A stretch of DNA of 64,000 nucleotides from Salinicola salarius (GCF_003206135.1 NZ_PZJT01000010.1:1-64000); one strand, 5' to 3'; shown: positions 25,387-34,724, counted from the stretch's first letter. Made by a program: numbers and translations. The notes: generated by a model from the letters alone, not told the origin.

Positions 25387-26862
25387 TCAGGCGTAGTGTA
25401 CGTACATCGTCTTGCTCTTGACGTAAGCCTCGAGGCCGTATTTGCCGTCTTCGCCGCCGAGGCCGCTATTGCGGTAGCCCTTGTGGAAGCCTTGGACCGA
25501 TTCGCCGCCGCCGCGGTTGACGTAGATCTCGCCGAAGTCGAGCTCGCGGGTCAGTGCCATCAGCTGCTTCACGTTCTGGGTGAAGACATAGGCAGAAAGA
25601 CCGTACTCCGAGGCGTTGGCGTACTCCATCGCCTGTTCGAAGCTATCGACCTTCATGATCGGAGCCACCGGGCCGAAGATCTCCTCTTTCATGATGTCCA
25701 TGTCGTTGTCGACGTTGGTGAGGATCGTCGGAGCGTAGTAGTTGCCCTTGTCGTAATCGCCGCCGGTCAGACGCTTGCCGCCTGTCAGCACCTGCGCGCC
25801 CTGGCTCTGGGCGTGCTCGACCATGTCGTGGATCTTGTCGAGTTCGGCGGCGTTGATCTTCGGCCCCATGTCGACATCCTTGTCGGTCAGCGGGTTGCCG
25901 ACCTTCAGAGCCTCCACGCGCTGCTTGAAACGTTCGAGGAAGCGATCATAGATGCCGGACTGGACGTACATGCGTTCGTTGCAGGTACAGACCTGACCGC
26001 AGTTGTTGTAGCGCGAGGCGATGGCGGCATCCACGGCCGGGTCGAGATCGGCGTCGTCCATGACGATGAAAGGCGCCTTGCCGCCCAGCTCGAGTCGCAC
26101 GATCTTGAGGTGTTCGGCGGCCGCCTTGTTGATCTCGCGGCCGCCGCGCACGCTGCCGGTCATGCTGATCAATTGGGTGATCGGGCTCTGGATCAGGTGA
26201 TTGCCGATGTCCCGGCCGCGACCGTTGACAAGGTTGACCACGCCAGCCGGAATGCCGGCCTGGCGCGCCAGCTCGACGATCTCCAGCGCGGTCAGTGGTG
26301 TCTCCTCGGACGGCTTGAGCACGATCGTGTTGCCTGCCGCCAGGGCCGGGCCGAGCTTGCGACCGATCAGCGCGGCGGGGAAGTTCCAGGCCGTGATACC
26401 GACCACCACGCCATGCGGCACTTTCTGGATCCAGATCTGCTCGTCGGGATCGTCCGCCGGAATGATGTCGCCTTCCAGACGGCGCGTGTTCTCGGCGGCG
26501 AAGCGAATCAGGTCGCAGCACATGCCGACATCCGCGTCGGATTCGGAGAGCGGCTTGCCCTGTTCGGTGGTGATCAACCTGGCCAGGCGATCACGGTTCT
26601 CCTGAAGAAGATCGACCAACCGATAGAGATAGTCGGCGCGTTCCACCGCGGTCTTGCGCGACCAGGCGGGAAAAGCCTTCTGTGCCGCCTGCAGAGCCTG
26701 GTCCGCGAGTTTTTTATCGGCCAGCTGCGCTCGGGCGATGACTTCACCGGTCGCCGGGTTCAGAACGTCCAAAAGCTCACCGTCGCCGGTAAGCCACTGG
26801 CCACCGATGAACTGGTTGTAGACGTCGACGCCGTTCTGCTGCGATTTGAGTGACTGACTCAT
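25387..26862 (-). CDS. Aldehyde dehydrogenase, AldA-like
   Basis: A 491-residue class I aldehyde dehydrogenase. The oxyanion-hole/NAD motif is ITAWNFPAALIGRKLGPALAAGNTIVLKPSE, the catalytic glutamate lies in ELGGKAPFIV, and the catalytic cysteine in NNCGQVC. Close similarity to the lactaldehyde/glycolaldehyde dehydrogenase branch (AldA) is visible in VRLELGGKAPFIVMDDADLD and YGLSAYVFTQN. It would oxidise small hydroxyaldehydes with NAD. The ATG at 26862 has AAGGAGACATCACC. It is transcribed alone toward the terminator at 25342-25369. Confidence 0.9.
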   Translation of the reverse strand: MSQSLKSQQNGVDVYNQFIGGQWLTGDGELLDVLNPATGEVIARAQLADKKLADQALQAAQKAFPAWSRKTAVERADYLYRLVDLLQENRDRLARLITTEQGKPLSESDADVGMCCDLIRFAAENTRRLEGDIIPADDPDEQIWIQKVPHGVVVGITAWNFPAALIGRKLGPALAAGNTIVLKPSEETPLTALEIVELARQAGIPAGVVNLVNGRGRDIGNHLIQSPITQLISMTGSVRGGREINKAAAEHLKIVRLELGGKAPFIVMDDADLDPAVDAAIASRYNNCGQVCTCNERMYVQSGIYDRFLERFKQRVEALKVGNPLTDKDVDMGPKINAAELDKIHDMVEHAQSQGAQVLTGGKRLTGGDYDKGNYYAPTILTNVDNDMDIMKEEIFGPVAPIMKVDSFEQAMEYANASEYGLSAYVFTQNVKQLMALTRELDFGEIYVNRGGGESVQGFHKGYRNSGLGGEDGKYGLEAYVKSKTMYVHYA

Positions 26863-27038
26863 GGTGATGTCTCCTTGTCTAACGCGACGACGGATCCTGT
26901 CGCCGGTCGGTCACCAATCGATGTGACCTTGTAAATTCAAGGTGGTAGACGAAAGGATGGATGACAAGGAGATCGTGTTGATCTAGCAGGAATAGGCATA
27001 TCTTCCCGCCAATCGATATAAGCGGGCAGGTACCCGGC

Positions 27039-27326
27039 TCAGCGAATCAGCCAGCTCAGGATCAGCAGCCCCAGCAGCAGCCAGACGATGCCGCCGACGA
27101 TGCCGCCGCGAACCAGCGAACGGATGCCGCTGATCAACAGCAGCACGCCTACCACCAGTGCCGCGATGCTGAAGATCGAATCGCTGATGCCGAGCGAGCC
27201 GGTCAGGCCGTCGACGAAGCCGTCGATCGCCTGCCACAGGTTGCCGAATATGGCGTGCAGGCCGTTGACCAAGGCGCGAATGACGTTGCCGATCGCTTCG
27301 CCGAGCCAGTTGAAGAATCCATCCAT
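27039..27326 (-). CDS. Small membrane protein (95 aa)
   Basis: Amphipathic, glycine-rich N-terminus (MDGFFNWLGEAIGNVIRAL), then two transmembrane helices (FSIAALVVGVLLLISGIRSL and GGIVWLLLGLLILSWLI). No known family. It has AAGGA before the ATG at 27326. It might be a structural or stress membrane peptide; no partner is evident. Confidence 0.6.
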   Translation of the reverse strand: MDGFFNWLGEAIGNVIRALVNGLHAIFGNLWQAIDGFVDGLTGSLGISDSIFSIAALVVGVLLLISGIRSLVRGGIVGGIVWLLLGLLILSWLIR

Positions 27327-27389
27327 GTCGAGCAGGTTCCTTGGGGCGTAGTGGTTTGGAGAGCCGGTTGGGGGCTCGGGTTTTGAAGA

Positions 27390-28238
27390 TCAGCCAGCGT
27401 GTTGCTGATCGCGCAGCCATTGGATCTCGTCGGCCCAGAACTCGGGCTCGATGGTTTCCAGAATCAGCGGAATGCCGTCGGTACGGCTGTCGCGCATCAG
27501 CGCGGTGAAGGCGGGTAGGCCGATGTTGCCCTTGCCCAGGCTGTGGTGACGGTCGACACGGCTGGCGAACTCGCTCTTGGCGTCGTTGAGATGCATGCCG
27601 CGTAGATAGCGAATACCCACCACGCGCTCGAAATCGTCGAGCATGGCGACGGCGTCCTCCTCGGTGCGCAGGTCGTAGCCGGCGGCGAAGGCGTGGCAGG
27701 TGTCGATGCAGGCGCCGACGCGATCCTTGTCGTCGACCTGTTCGATGATCTCGGCCAGCTGCTCGAAGCGAAAGCCGAGGTTGGAGCCCTGGCCGGCGGT
27801 ATTCTCGATCACGGCGACGACGGATCGAGTCTCTGCATGAGCCTCGTTGATCGACTCGGCGATCCGCGCGAGGCAGTCGCGCTCGCTGATCTTCTTGAGG
27901 TGGCTACCGGGGTGGAAGTTCAGCAACTCCAGCCCGAGCTGCTCGCAGCGCTCGCACTCGTCGAGGAACGCCGCGCGGGACTTCTCCAGCCCCTCTTTCT
28001 CGGGATGGCCGAGATTGATCAGGTAGCTGTCGTGGGGAAGGATCTGGGCTGGTCCGAAGCCCTGTGCGCGGCAGGCCGCCTTGAACGCCTCGATCGTGGT
28101 CTCCTCCAGCGGCTTGGCTTTCCACTGGCGCTGGTTCTTGGTGAACAGCGCGAAGGCATTGGCGCCGATCTCGGTGGCGCGGCTCACGGCCTGATCGACG
28201 CCGCCCGCGGCACTGACATGGGCTCCGATGTATTTCAT
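27390..28238 (-). CDS. nfo: Endonuclease IV (AP endonuclease)
   Basis: A 282-residue TIM-barrel enzyme that cuts the DNA backbone at abasic sites in base-excision repair. It begins [21 protein letters not shown]. Metal ligands are expected in [29 protein letters not shown] and MHLNDAKSE, all present. Length is as in E. coli Nfo. The upstream 95-aa gene lies on the same strand beyond it, so the two could share a transcript. Confidence 0.96.
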   Translation of the reverse strand: MKYIGAHVSAAGGVDQAVSRATEIGANAFALFTKNQRQWKAKPLEETTIEAFKAACRAQGFGPAQILPHDSYLINLGHPEKEGLEKSRAAFLDECERCEQLGLELLNFHPGSHLKKISERDCLARIAESINEAHAETRSVVAVIENTAGQGSNLGFRFEQLAEIIEQVDDKDRVGACIDTCHAFAAGYDLRTEEDAVAMLDDFERVVGIRYLRGMHLNDAKSEFASRVDRHHSLGKGNIGLPAFTALMRDSRTDGIPLILETIEPEFWADEIQWLRDQQHAG

Positions 28239-28380
28239 ACGATGATCCGATCCTGGGGGATGAGCGCTCGCAGTTTAACAGCCGCCTCGTGGCGGCGTCC
28301 CGCGCCAGAGCCGAGGCAAGGAGGAACGGCTTCGGCCGTTCGCTCCAGGAGGGATGATTCGTAAGATCTAGAGAGGGAGG

Positions 28381-28989
28381 TCATTCGCGAGGGAACGAGA
28401 CCCCGTCGTTGATCGAGCGCAGGCGGTTCATGGCGTCTTCCCGTGGAAAGGGGGCTTCGCGCGGGGGATCGTAAACCTCGCCATTGGTGCCCTGAACGAT
28501 CAGGTCGATGGCATAGCAGGCGCCATCCACCACGGCGCGATAACCCTCCACGTTTTGGAAATGACTCATGCTGGCATCGTCGAGGGTGAACCCGGTAAAC
28601 GTCTGGCCGGCGATCTCGGCTTTCGAGGCCATGGGCTGCGCATTGGCGGGCAGGGTCAGACACCCTTCGACGGCAGCCGGATCGCGACTTGCGCCAAGCC
28701 GCCATAGTGCGGTGGTGACGTCGTCGGATTCGGGGAGTTGCAACGTGATCAGGCGCTCGCCGGCCGTGCCGTCAGCCAGTTGCCAATCGCCATTGTCAAA
28801 GTAGCTGGAGGCCTGGCCGTCGAGAGCGATCAGCGATGCATCATAGTGAAGCATCAGCGGATAACCCGAGGCGTGAAACGTCTGCTCGTCGATGCTGGCA
28901 ACGGTGGGCGAGGCATCGTGCTGCTGGCAGGCGCTGAGGGTGACCGGTATGCAGAGCGTGAGTGCGGTCGCGAGGGGGAGTCTGGACAT
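28381..28989 (-). CDS. Lipoprotein of unknown function
   Basis: A 202-residue lipoprotein with signal and lipobox LCIPVTLSAC; the cysteine is near residue 20. The mature protein contains three cysteines (EGCLTLP, DGACYAI) and beta-like segments but no recognised domain. The start at 28989 has AGGAG six bases upstream; the ATG three bases earlier is possible. A hairpin GAACGGC-TTCG-GCCGTTC (28324-28341) follows downstream without a clear T-run. The protein is probably outer-membrane or periplasm-anchored. Confidence 0.7.
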   Translation of the reverse strand: MSRLPLATALTLCIPVTLSACQQHDASPTVASIDEQTFHASGYPLMLHYDASLIALDGQASSYFDNGDWQLADGTAGERLITLQLPESDDVTTALWRLGASRDPAAVEGCLTLPANAQPMASKAEIAGQTFTGFTLDDASMSHFQNVEGYRAVVDGACYAIDLIVQGTNGEVYDPPREAPFPREDAMNRLRSINDGVSFPRE

Positions 28990-29207
28990 CATGCTCTCCT
29001 GCAGGGAATTCGACGATTCAGCGTAGACGACCCGAAGGGGCATCAGTGGCGCGTTCTTCGCCTGTTCACGGTCCTCGTCAGGGAAACTTTCGTGGCGAGT
29101 GCCGTGGCGTTAAAGTTGACAAACGAGCTGGCCGATAGCCTGATGGATGGACCGAAGATCGCAAGACCAACAAACGCACGACCTGCTTTCGGAACAAGGA
29201 GATTGCG

Positions 29208-29411
29208 ATGGATACCTCAGTCAATGCCGCCGTGGGCGCCGCCCTGGCACTGCAGAACTTCAATCAGAGCCAGGAGGCGCAGGGTAGCCTGCTGAAGCAG
29301 TCACTGGATGGGCAAGCCGCTCATATCCAGCAGTTGATGTCCTCCGTGTCGCCTTCGCCGGAGCTTGCGGTTTCCGGCACGCTGGGAACCCAGATCAACG
29401 CCTACGCGTGA
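29208..29411 (+). CDS. YjfB-family putative motility protein
   Basis: A 67-residue protein. The MDTSVNAAVGAALALQN start, the LLKQSLDGQAAHIQQLM middle and the ending LGTQINAYA match the YjfB (PF14070) family, which is found near flagellar genes in Bacillus and others. Function unknown. A good ribosome-binding site (AAGGAGATTGCG) precedes it. A 15-bp tandem duplication and a terminator follow directly. Flagellar structural genes are not in the window. Confidence 0.75.
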   Translation: MDTSVNAAVGAALALQNFNQSQEAQGSLLKQSLDGQAAHIQQLMSSVSPSPELAVSGTLGTQINAYA

Positions 29412-29413
29412 CG

Positions 29414-29443
29414 ATGGGCCGCAACAAGATGGGCCGCAACAAG
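29414..29443 (+). repeat. 15-bp tandem duplication
   Basis: ATGGGCCGCAACAAG twice, immediately after the YjfB stop codon. Confidence 0.9.
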
Positions 29444-29458
29444 AAATGGCATGCAACG

Positions 29459-29484
29459 AACGCGCTCCTTGGAGCGCGTTTTTT
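29459..29484 (+). terminator. Rho-independent terminator
   Basis: A 10-bp stem AACGCGCTCC/GGAGCGCGTT with a two-base loop runs into TTTTTT. It ends the YjfB transcript. Confidence 0.9.
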
Positions 29485-29531
29485 GACCCGACATTACCGG
29501 GCGTTCGGGGCGATCGTGGTGAATGCCGGCT

Positions 29532-30329
29532 TCAATACCCCAGGCTCGACTTCGGCTTGGGCGTGTTCGGTTTGTAGCGAGAGATCGTCTCGACGGCCGC
29601 CTGACGCAGCAGGCTGATATCGATGCCCACGGCGATGAAATCGAACCCCCACTCGGCATAACGCTTGGCATCCGCCTCGGCGGGGGCGAGGATGCCGGCC
29701 GCCTTGCCTGCAGCCTTGGTCACGTCCAGCGTGTGGCGAATCATGGCTTGTACGTCCGGGTGATTGGGGTTGCCGGCATGGCCGACGCCGGTAGAGAGAT
29801 CCACCGGACCCACGAAGATGGCGTCGACACCCTCGGTGGTCGCGATCGCTTCGGCGTTGTCGACGCCAGCGCGGGATTCCACCTGTACCACGAGACAGAG
29901 CTCTTCATGGGCGCGGGCCAAATAGTCTTCCACGCTATCCCAGCGAGTGGCTCGGGTCAGGCCGCCGCCGACGCCTCGGAATCCGTGGGGCGGGTAGCGA
30001 GTCGCTGCTACCAGCCTGGCCGCCTGCTCGGCAGTATCGACCATCGGGATCATCAGCGTCTGGGCGCCGATATCGAGCAACTGCTTGATGAGCGCCGGGT
30101 CGTGATTGACGGTACGAACGACCGGCGCGCTGGCGTAAGGCGCCACGGCCTGCAGCTGTGCCAGAACGGAAGGCACGGTGTTGGGAGCATGCTCGCCATC
30201 GATCAGCAACCAGTCGAAACCGGTCGTGGCCAGAATCTCGGTGGCGTAGCCGGTGCCGAACCCGGCCCAGCAGCCATAACGCGGATTGCCGTCGAGAGAG
30301 CGTTTGAAGGGGTTCTGTGGGAGTTGCAT
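29532..30329 (-). CDS. HpcH/HpaI-family class II aldolase
   Basis: A 265-residue (beta/alpha)8 metal-dependent aldolase of the HpcH/HpaI family. The catalytic/metal segments are GFDWLLIDGEHAP, TLMIPMVDTAEQAARLV (with following R), VQVESRAGVDNAE and DAIFVGPVDLSTG. The family includes 2-keto-3-deoxy-glucarate aldolase (GarL) and 4-hydroxy-2-oxo-heptanedioate aldolase (HpaI). This protein cannot be assigned between them. The ATG at 30329 has AAGGAAG nine bases upstream. It lies downstream of a TctC-type binding protein, so both may process one carboxylate. Confidence 0.9.
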   Translation of the reverse strand: MQLPQNPFKRSLDGNPRYGCWAGFGTGYATEILATTGFDWLLIDGEHAPNTVPSVLAQLQAVAPYASAPVVRTVNHDPALIKQLLDIGAQTLMIPMVDTAEQAARLVAATRYPPHGFRGVGGGLTRATRWDSVEDYLARAHEELCLVVQVESRAGVDNAEAIATTEGVDAIFVGPVDLSTGVGHAGNPNHPDVQAMIRHTLDVTKAAGKAAGILAPAEADAKRYAEWGFDFIAVGIDISLLRQAAVETISRYKPNTPKPKSSLGY

Positions 30330-30465
30330 GGCTGTGGCTTCCTTATACGTCGCCGAGAGAAAAATATGGCCGCCGTGGGAAAGATAGCCCGGGCGGAATG
30401 AAACGAGCCGGGGCAATCACTGCTCCGGCCCGATCGGGATAAACGCTTGTCGCAGGGTTGGCGAC

Positions 30466-31443
30466 CTAGTTCGTCAGGCCCATCTCGCCCATGATCTTGC
30501 CGAACTTTTCGTCATCCTCGGCCATTAGCTTGGCGAACTCATCGGCATCTCGCCACACTACGCCGTAGCCTTGCTTGGCCATGAAGTTCTGGTAGGCCTC
30601 GCTGTCGTAGGCTTTCTTGAGGGCAGCTTCCAGCGTTGCCACGACATCCTCGTCCATCCCTTTGGGGCCGACGATGCCACGCCACGCCCCCAGCGTGAAG
30701 TCGCTGCCGATCTGCTCCTTGAAGGTAGGAATGTCAGGAAAACCCTCGAGTCTTTCCGGCGTCATGACGCCGAGACTCTTGAGCTCTCCTGCGTCGATCA
30801 TCGATCTCGCCTCGGGGACGGAGGAAGCCACCAGGTCGATGCTGTTGGAAGCCAGCTCGGTCATGGCCGGCGCCGAGCCCTGGCTGGGAACCCAGGTGAT
30901 CTTGCCGGCGGGAATGTCCTGGTCCATCAGAAAACCGTTGAGCGCGACATGCCAGATGCCGCCGAGGCCGGTGCCGGATGCGGTATAGGTGCCCTGGGGC
31001 TCGTTCTTGACCTGGGTCACGAAGTCTTCGAGGTTCTTGAAAGGGGAGTCGTCGGCGACCGAGAGGCTGGCGGAGTCGAAATTGATCTGGGCGATCGGGG
31101 TGAAGTCCTGGTAGGTGAGGTCGGTCAGCCCTTGCCAGTGCATCATGGCGACTTCGACGGTGGCCAGGCCCAGGGTGTAACCGTCGGGCTTGGCGTTGGC
31201 GATCGCGGTATGGCCGACGACACCGCTCCCGCCGGTACGATTCTGGACATTGATCGTCTGACCCAGCTGTTCCTCGAGCGAAGAGGCGATGATGCGGGCC
31301 GTGGCATCGGTACCACCGCCGGCTGCCCAGGGCACGATCAAGGTGATCGGCTTTTCGGGATAGTCGGCCAGCGCCAGCGGCGAAGCCAGAACGGCGGCAG
31401 ACAGCAACAGACTCAGGCGACGGGGAGCCGTTGATCGTTTCAT
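30466..31443 (-). CDS. Tripartite tricarboxylate transporter binding protein (TctC/Bug)
   Basis: A 325-residue periplasmic binding protein. A signal peptide (MKRSTAPRRLSLLLSAAVLASPLALA) is followed by YPEKPITLIVPWAAGGGTDATARI, the Bug-family motif with the PWAAGGGTD loop that grips dicarboxylates. No TctA or TctB membrane gene is near, so it is an orphan that may use a distant permease. It sits with an aldolase gene and may supply it. The ATG at 31443 is close to GAGGTCCAC. Confidence 0.9.
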   Translation of the reverse strand: MKRSTAPRRLSLLLSAAVLASPLALADYPEKPITLIVPWAAGGGTDATARIIASSLEEQLGQTINVQNRTGGSGVVGHTAIANAKPDGYTLGLATVEVAMMHWQGLTDLTYQDFTPIAQINFDSASLSVADDSPFKNLEDFVTQVKNEPQGTYTASGTGLGGIWHVALNGFLMDQDIPAGKITWVPSQGSAPAMTELASNSIDLVASSVPEARSMIDAGELKSLGVMTPERLEGFPDIPTFKEQIGSDFTLGAWRGIVGPKGMDEDVVATLEAALKKAYDSEAYQNFMAKQGYGVVWRDADEFAKLMAEDDEKFGKIMGEMGLTN

Positions 31444-31558
31444 GTGGACCTCGCTTGGCGTACTTGTTATTTCCAAGATGAACTTTGCATGCAAAGTCTT
31501 AGCAAGGTGCTGTCTTCGCTACAATTGCGCAATCGTCTAATGGCGTGGCGATGAGTTT

Positions 31559-31625
31559 CTCAGGCCGTGGCGATGAAAGCCTCAGGCCGTGGCGATGAAA
31601 GCCTCAGGTCGTGGCGACGAGGTCG
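31559..31625. repeat. 22-bp tandem repeat derived from the Lrp gene tail
   Basis: CTCAGGCCGTGGCGATGAAAGC occurs at 31559-31580 and 31581-31602. A third, diverged unit (from 31603) contains the last codons and stop of the Lrp gene, and a partial unit precedes the first. The gene's 3' end has apparently been duplicated downstream. Confidence 0.85.
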
Positions 31626-32101
31626 GTGGGGATGGGGCGATTCTCGAACACGCGACGCAGCACGAAGCTGGTATGCGCGCCGGTGACACCCTCGATGCGG
31701 TTGATGACGTGCAGGAGAAGATGCTGGTAGTCGTCCATGTCGCGAACCAGGATCTTGAGCTGAAAATCTGCCGCCTGGCCGGTGATGATCAGGCACTCGA
31801 TGACGTTGGGGACGTCCCGAATGTGGCGCTCGAAATTGTCGAAGCGCTCCGGGGTGTGAAGGTCCATCGAGATATGCAGCAGCGCCATGAGCTGGTAACC
31901 CAGAGGGCGCGCATCGATATCGGCACGGTATCTCACGATCAGGCCGCTCTCTTCCAGCGCTCTGACGCGCCTGAGACAGGGTGAGGGCGACAGGCCGATA
32001 CGGTCGGCCAGTTCCTGATTGCTGATCCGCCCTTCTTGCTGCAGGACTTCGAGTATGCGCCGGTCATATCGATCCAGCGCAAGAGGAGTGGACTGGCCCA
32101 T
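31604..32101 (-). CDS. Lrp/AsnC-family transcriptional regulator
   Basis: A 165-residue regulator with an N-terminal HTH (ISNQELADRIGLSPSPCLRRVRALEESGLI, residues 26-55) and a C-terminal RAM/AsnC ligand domain. Lrp-type proteins respond to amino acids. It is divergent from leuA, so it probably regulates leucine biosynthesis and/or itself through the shared 235-bp region; that is inference. Its tail overlaps a 22-bp repeat. Confidence 0.95.
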   Translation of the reverse strand: MGQSTPLALDRYDRRILEVLQQEGRISNQELADRIGLSPSPCLRRVRALEESGLIVRYRADIDARPLGYQLMALLHISMDLHTPERFDNFERHIRDVPNVIECLIITGQAADFQLKILVRDMDDYQHLLLHVINRIEGVTGAHTSFVLRRVFENRPIPTDLVATT

Positions 32102-32246
32102 GATAGCTTCTGCCTCTATTTACGTTTTTACGGCAATATCATGCCAATATACTTCGTTTTCTGCTTTCATTCGCAATAAACTGTCGCGGAAAACGTTTTA
32201 CACTGTTGCTGTCGTCAGATTCCGCCGCCACAAGCTGCGGATGCGT

Positions 32247-32271
32247 CCGCATGGCACATCCCGCCATGCGG
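32247..32271 (+). other. Hairpin in the leuA leader
   Basis: CCGCATGGC/GCCATGCGG, 9-bp perfect stem, 7-base loop, about 65 bases before the leuA start. There is no leucine-rich leader peptide and no T-run, so classical attenuation is not supported. Function unknown. Confidence 0.4.
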
Positions 32272-32336
32272 CACGATGACCGGGCCGCCATCAGCGGTCG
32301 GAACGCGCCGAATTCTTCACCTTCAGGAATTTCACC

Positions 32337-34040
32337 ATGTCTGCTTTGGATCATCGCGCCTTTGATCATAGAAAATATCGCCCTGCGCCTCGTGTGCCCG
32401 CCTTCGATCGCCAATGGCCGGATCGTGATCTCGATCACGCGCCGATCTGGGTGAGCGAGGACCTGCGCGATGGCAACCAGGCGCTACTGGAGCCGATGAG
32501 CGTCGAGCAGAAGAAGCGCTTCTGGCACCAGATCGTCAAGGTGGGCATCAAGGAGGTGATGGTCGGGTTCCCGTCGGCGAGCCAGCCGGACTATGATTTC
32601 GTGCGCTGGTTGATCGAGGAAGAGCAGATCCCTGACGATGTGACCATCGCCGTGCTGGTGCAGTGCCGCGAACATCTGATCGAGAAGACCTTCGAGTCAC
32701 TCGTCGGCGCCAAGCGGGCCATCGTGCACCTCTACAACTCCACCTCGACCGTCCAGCGCGAGCGGGTGTTCGAGATGGATCGCGATGGCATCGTCGATAT
32801 CGCGGTGCAGGGCGCGACCTGGGTCAAGACCTATTCCGAGCGCTATCCGGAAGTGGAGTGGCGTTTCGAATACACCCCGGAGAGCTTCTCCAGCACGGAA
32901 ATCGATTTTTCGTTGCGGATCTGCGAAGCGGTCATGGATGTGTGGCAGCCCACCCCGGACAACAAGTGCATCCTCAACCTGCCGACCACGGTCGAGGTGG
33001 CGGGTCCGCACCACCATGCCGATCAGATCGAGTACTTCTGCCAGCACATCAAGAACCGCGACAGCGTGATCATATCCGTTCACACGCACAACGATCGTGG
33101 CGGGGCGGTCGCCTCCGCGGAGCTGGCGCTGCTGGCCGGCGCCGAGCGTGTCGAAGGTACGCTGCTGGGCAACGGCGAGCGCACCGGCAACATGGACATC
33201 GTCACGCTGGCAATGAACCTCTACAGCCAGGGCATCGACCCTGAGCTCGACCTGTCGCGGCCGGACGAGATCATCGAGGTGGTCAACGAATGCACCAACA
33301 TTCCGATCCATCCCCGTCATCCGTGGGTCGGCGAGATGGTCTACACCGCCTTCTCGGGCAGCCACCAGGATGCGATCCGCAAGTCGCTCAAGAAACAGCA
33401 GCCGGACGAGCCGTGGCAGGTCGCCTATCTGCCGATCGATCCGCGCGATATCGGCCGCGACTATCAGGCGGTGATCCGCGTCAACAGTCAGTCCGGCAAG
33501 GGCGGCATGGCGTTTCTGCTCGAGCGTGATTACGGCATCAGCCTGCCGCGCTGGATGATGCTGGCGCTGGCACCCCATGTGCAGCAGGAGAGCGAGAAGC
33601 GGGCCAGCGAGCTGTCCAGCGAGGTGGTTCGCCAGGTGATGTTCGATCGTTTCACCAGCGAGACGCCGCTGTCGCTGGCGGACTATCGGCTGTCGAAGGG
33701 CCAGGACGAAGGCATCGACGTGACCCTGTGGCAGGGCGCCGAGACGCTCCGTCTTTCGGGCAAGGGTAACGGCGCCATGTCTTCCTTCACCGATGCGTGG
33801 CAAAAGCATTCCGGTGTCAGCGTCGGGATCATCGACTATGCGGAACATTCGTTGGGCGGCGACAGCGAGGCCAATGCCATCGCCTTCGTCCAGCTCAATG
33901 TCGACGGGCAGCGTGTCTGCGCCGTGGCGGAGGACAGCGATACCGTCAGTGCCTCGCTCAAGGCCGTGATCGCCGGGATCAATCTGGCGGCCAGGGAGGC
34001 CGAGTCGAACAAGGCTGGCGAGATGGAGCGGGAAGTCTAG
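32337..34040 (+). CDS. leuA: 2-Isopropylmalate synthase
   Basis: A 567-residue enzyme catalysing the first committed step of leucine synthesis (acetyl-CoA plus 2-ketoisovalerate). The catalytic barrel shows SEDLRDGNQALLEPM, STSTVQRERVF and HTHNDRGGAVASAELALLAGAERVEGTLLGNGERTGN (metal ligands D, H, H, N). The C-terminal regulatory domain for leucine feedback occupies about the last 150 residues. Length and DRDLDHAPIWVSEDLRDGNQ mark the long LeuA type-2 branch. It is divergent from an Lrp-type regulator and followed by a terminator. Confidence 0.96.
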   Translation: MSALDHRAFDHRKYRPAPRVPAFDRQWPDRDLDHAPIWVSEDLRDGNQALLEPMSVEQKKRFWHQIVKVGIKEVMVGFPSASQPDYDFVRWLIEEEQIPDDVTIAVLVQCREHLIEKTFESLVGAKRAIVHLYNSTSTVQRERVFEMDRDGIVDIAVQGATWVKTYSERYPEVEWRFEYTPESFSSTEIDFSLRICEAVMDVWQPTPDNKCILNLPTTVEVAGPHHHADQIEYFCQHIKNRDSVIISVHTHNDRGGAVASAELALLAGAERVEGTLLGNGERTGNMDIVTLAMNLYSQGIDPELDLSRPDEIIEVVNECTNIPIHPRHPWVGEMVYTAFSGSHQDAIRKSLKKQQPDEPWQVAYLPIDPRDIGRDYQAVIRVNSQSGKGGMAFLLERDYGISLPRWMMLALAPHVQQESEKRASELSSEVVRQVMFDRFTSETPLSLADYRLSKGQDEGIDVTLWQGAETLRLSGKGNGAMSSFTDAWQKHSGVSVGIIDYAEHSLGGDSEANAIAFVQLNVDGQRVCAVAEDSDTVSASLKAVIAGINLAAREAESNKAGEMEREV

Positions 34041-34068
34041 ACGTTCTCGATGACTGTCCGACAAGCGG

Positions 34069-34093
34069 ACGGGGCGCCTTATCGGCGCCCCGT
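34069..34093 (+). terminator. leuA terminator
   Basis: A 10-bp stem ACGGGGCGCC/GGCGCCCCGT with a TTATC loop, followed by TTCGTTG. The T-run is weak but the stem is strong. Confidence 0.65.
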
Positions 34094-34136
34094 TTCGTTG
34101 GGGCCTGTTTCGTTGAATCCCGTTTCATTGGAGCCA
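34092..34136. repeat. 15-bp imperfect tandem repeat, three copies
   Basis: GTTTCGTTGGGGCCT, GTTTCGTTGAATCCC, GTTTCATTGGAGCCA. It overlaps the leuA terminator's end. Confidence 0.7.
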
Positions 34137-34156
34137 GTTCGCAGGAGTGATGAGCC

Positions 34157-34705
34157 TCAACGATAACTGACGGGCAACAGGTACCGAAGGTCGTTGGTCA
34201 AGGGTAGCGAGAAGCTCGTTGCGCCGAGAATGGTCCGGTTGGCGATCTTCACCAGACGCACGTTGATGAACACCTGATTCTGGGCCTGGGCGTAGGTGCC
34301 GACCAGTACGGCGTCCGCGTTGTAATCCTGTCCCAGACGCTGAACGTTGCGCGAGAGGATCAGCTCGCCCGTGTTTTCCTCGATGTACAGGCTGTCGCGT
34401 AGCTTCACCTCGACCACGTTGAGCCCGGCCTGCACCATTCGGGAAGTGAAAGCCTCGCTCAGCGTACGGCCAAGCGTCGAGGACTGTCCGAGCTGGTCCA
34501 CGTTGACGAGCGTCGTGGCGATGATCGGTTGCTGGGTGTCGATGCGGTCTCGGGCGCTGGCGATCAGCTCGCCGGCTGCATCGTCTATGCGTTCCAGCGT
34601 GGTGGCTTCTCGAGGAGACGTGGTGGTATCCAGCAGCGAGCAACTCGCCAGCAGCAGCGGCATCAGCAGCAGCGCCACCAGGTTTGCGGTCTTTTTCAAA
34701 GTCAT
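34157..34705 (-). CDS. FlgO-like outer-membrane lipoprotein
   Basis: A 182-residue protein with lipobox LLLASC (Cys22) and a FlgO domain: TTLVNVDQLGQSSTLGRTLSEAFTSRMVQAGLNVVEVKLRDSLY, ADAVLVGTYAQAQNQVFINVRLVKIANRTILGA. FlgO proteins in Vibrio help anchor the sheathed flagellum or H-ring; here no flagellar cluster is seen. The start at 34705 lacks a clear ribosome-binding site. It lies 19 bp after the stop of a second lipoprotein gene; the two are probably co-transcribed. Confidence 0.8.
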   Translation of the reverse strand: MTLKKTANLVALLLMPLLLASCSLLDTTTSPREATTLERIDDAAGELIASARDRIDTQQPIIATTLVNVDQLGQSSTLGRTLSEAFTSRMVQAGLNVVEVKLRDSLYIEENTGELILSRNVQRLGQDYNADAVLVGTYAQAQNQVFINVRLVKIANRTILGATSFSLPLTNDLRYLLPVSYR

Positions 34706-34724
34706 GTCTGCGCTTTCTATCCGT

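Noticed and set aside
32210..32330. Leucine attenuator before leuA
   Set aside because: A hairpin is present (32247-32271), but there is no leader peptide with leucine codons and no terminator T-run.
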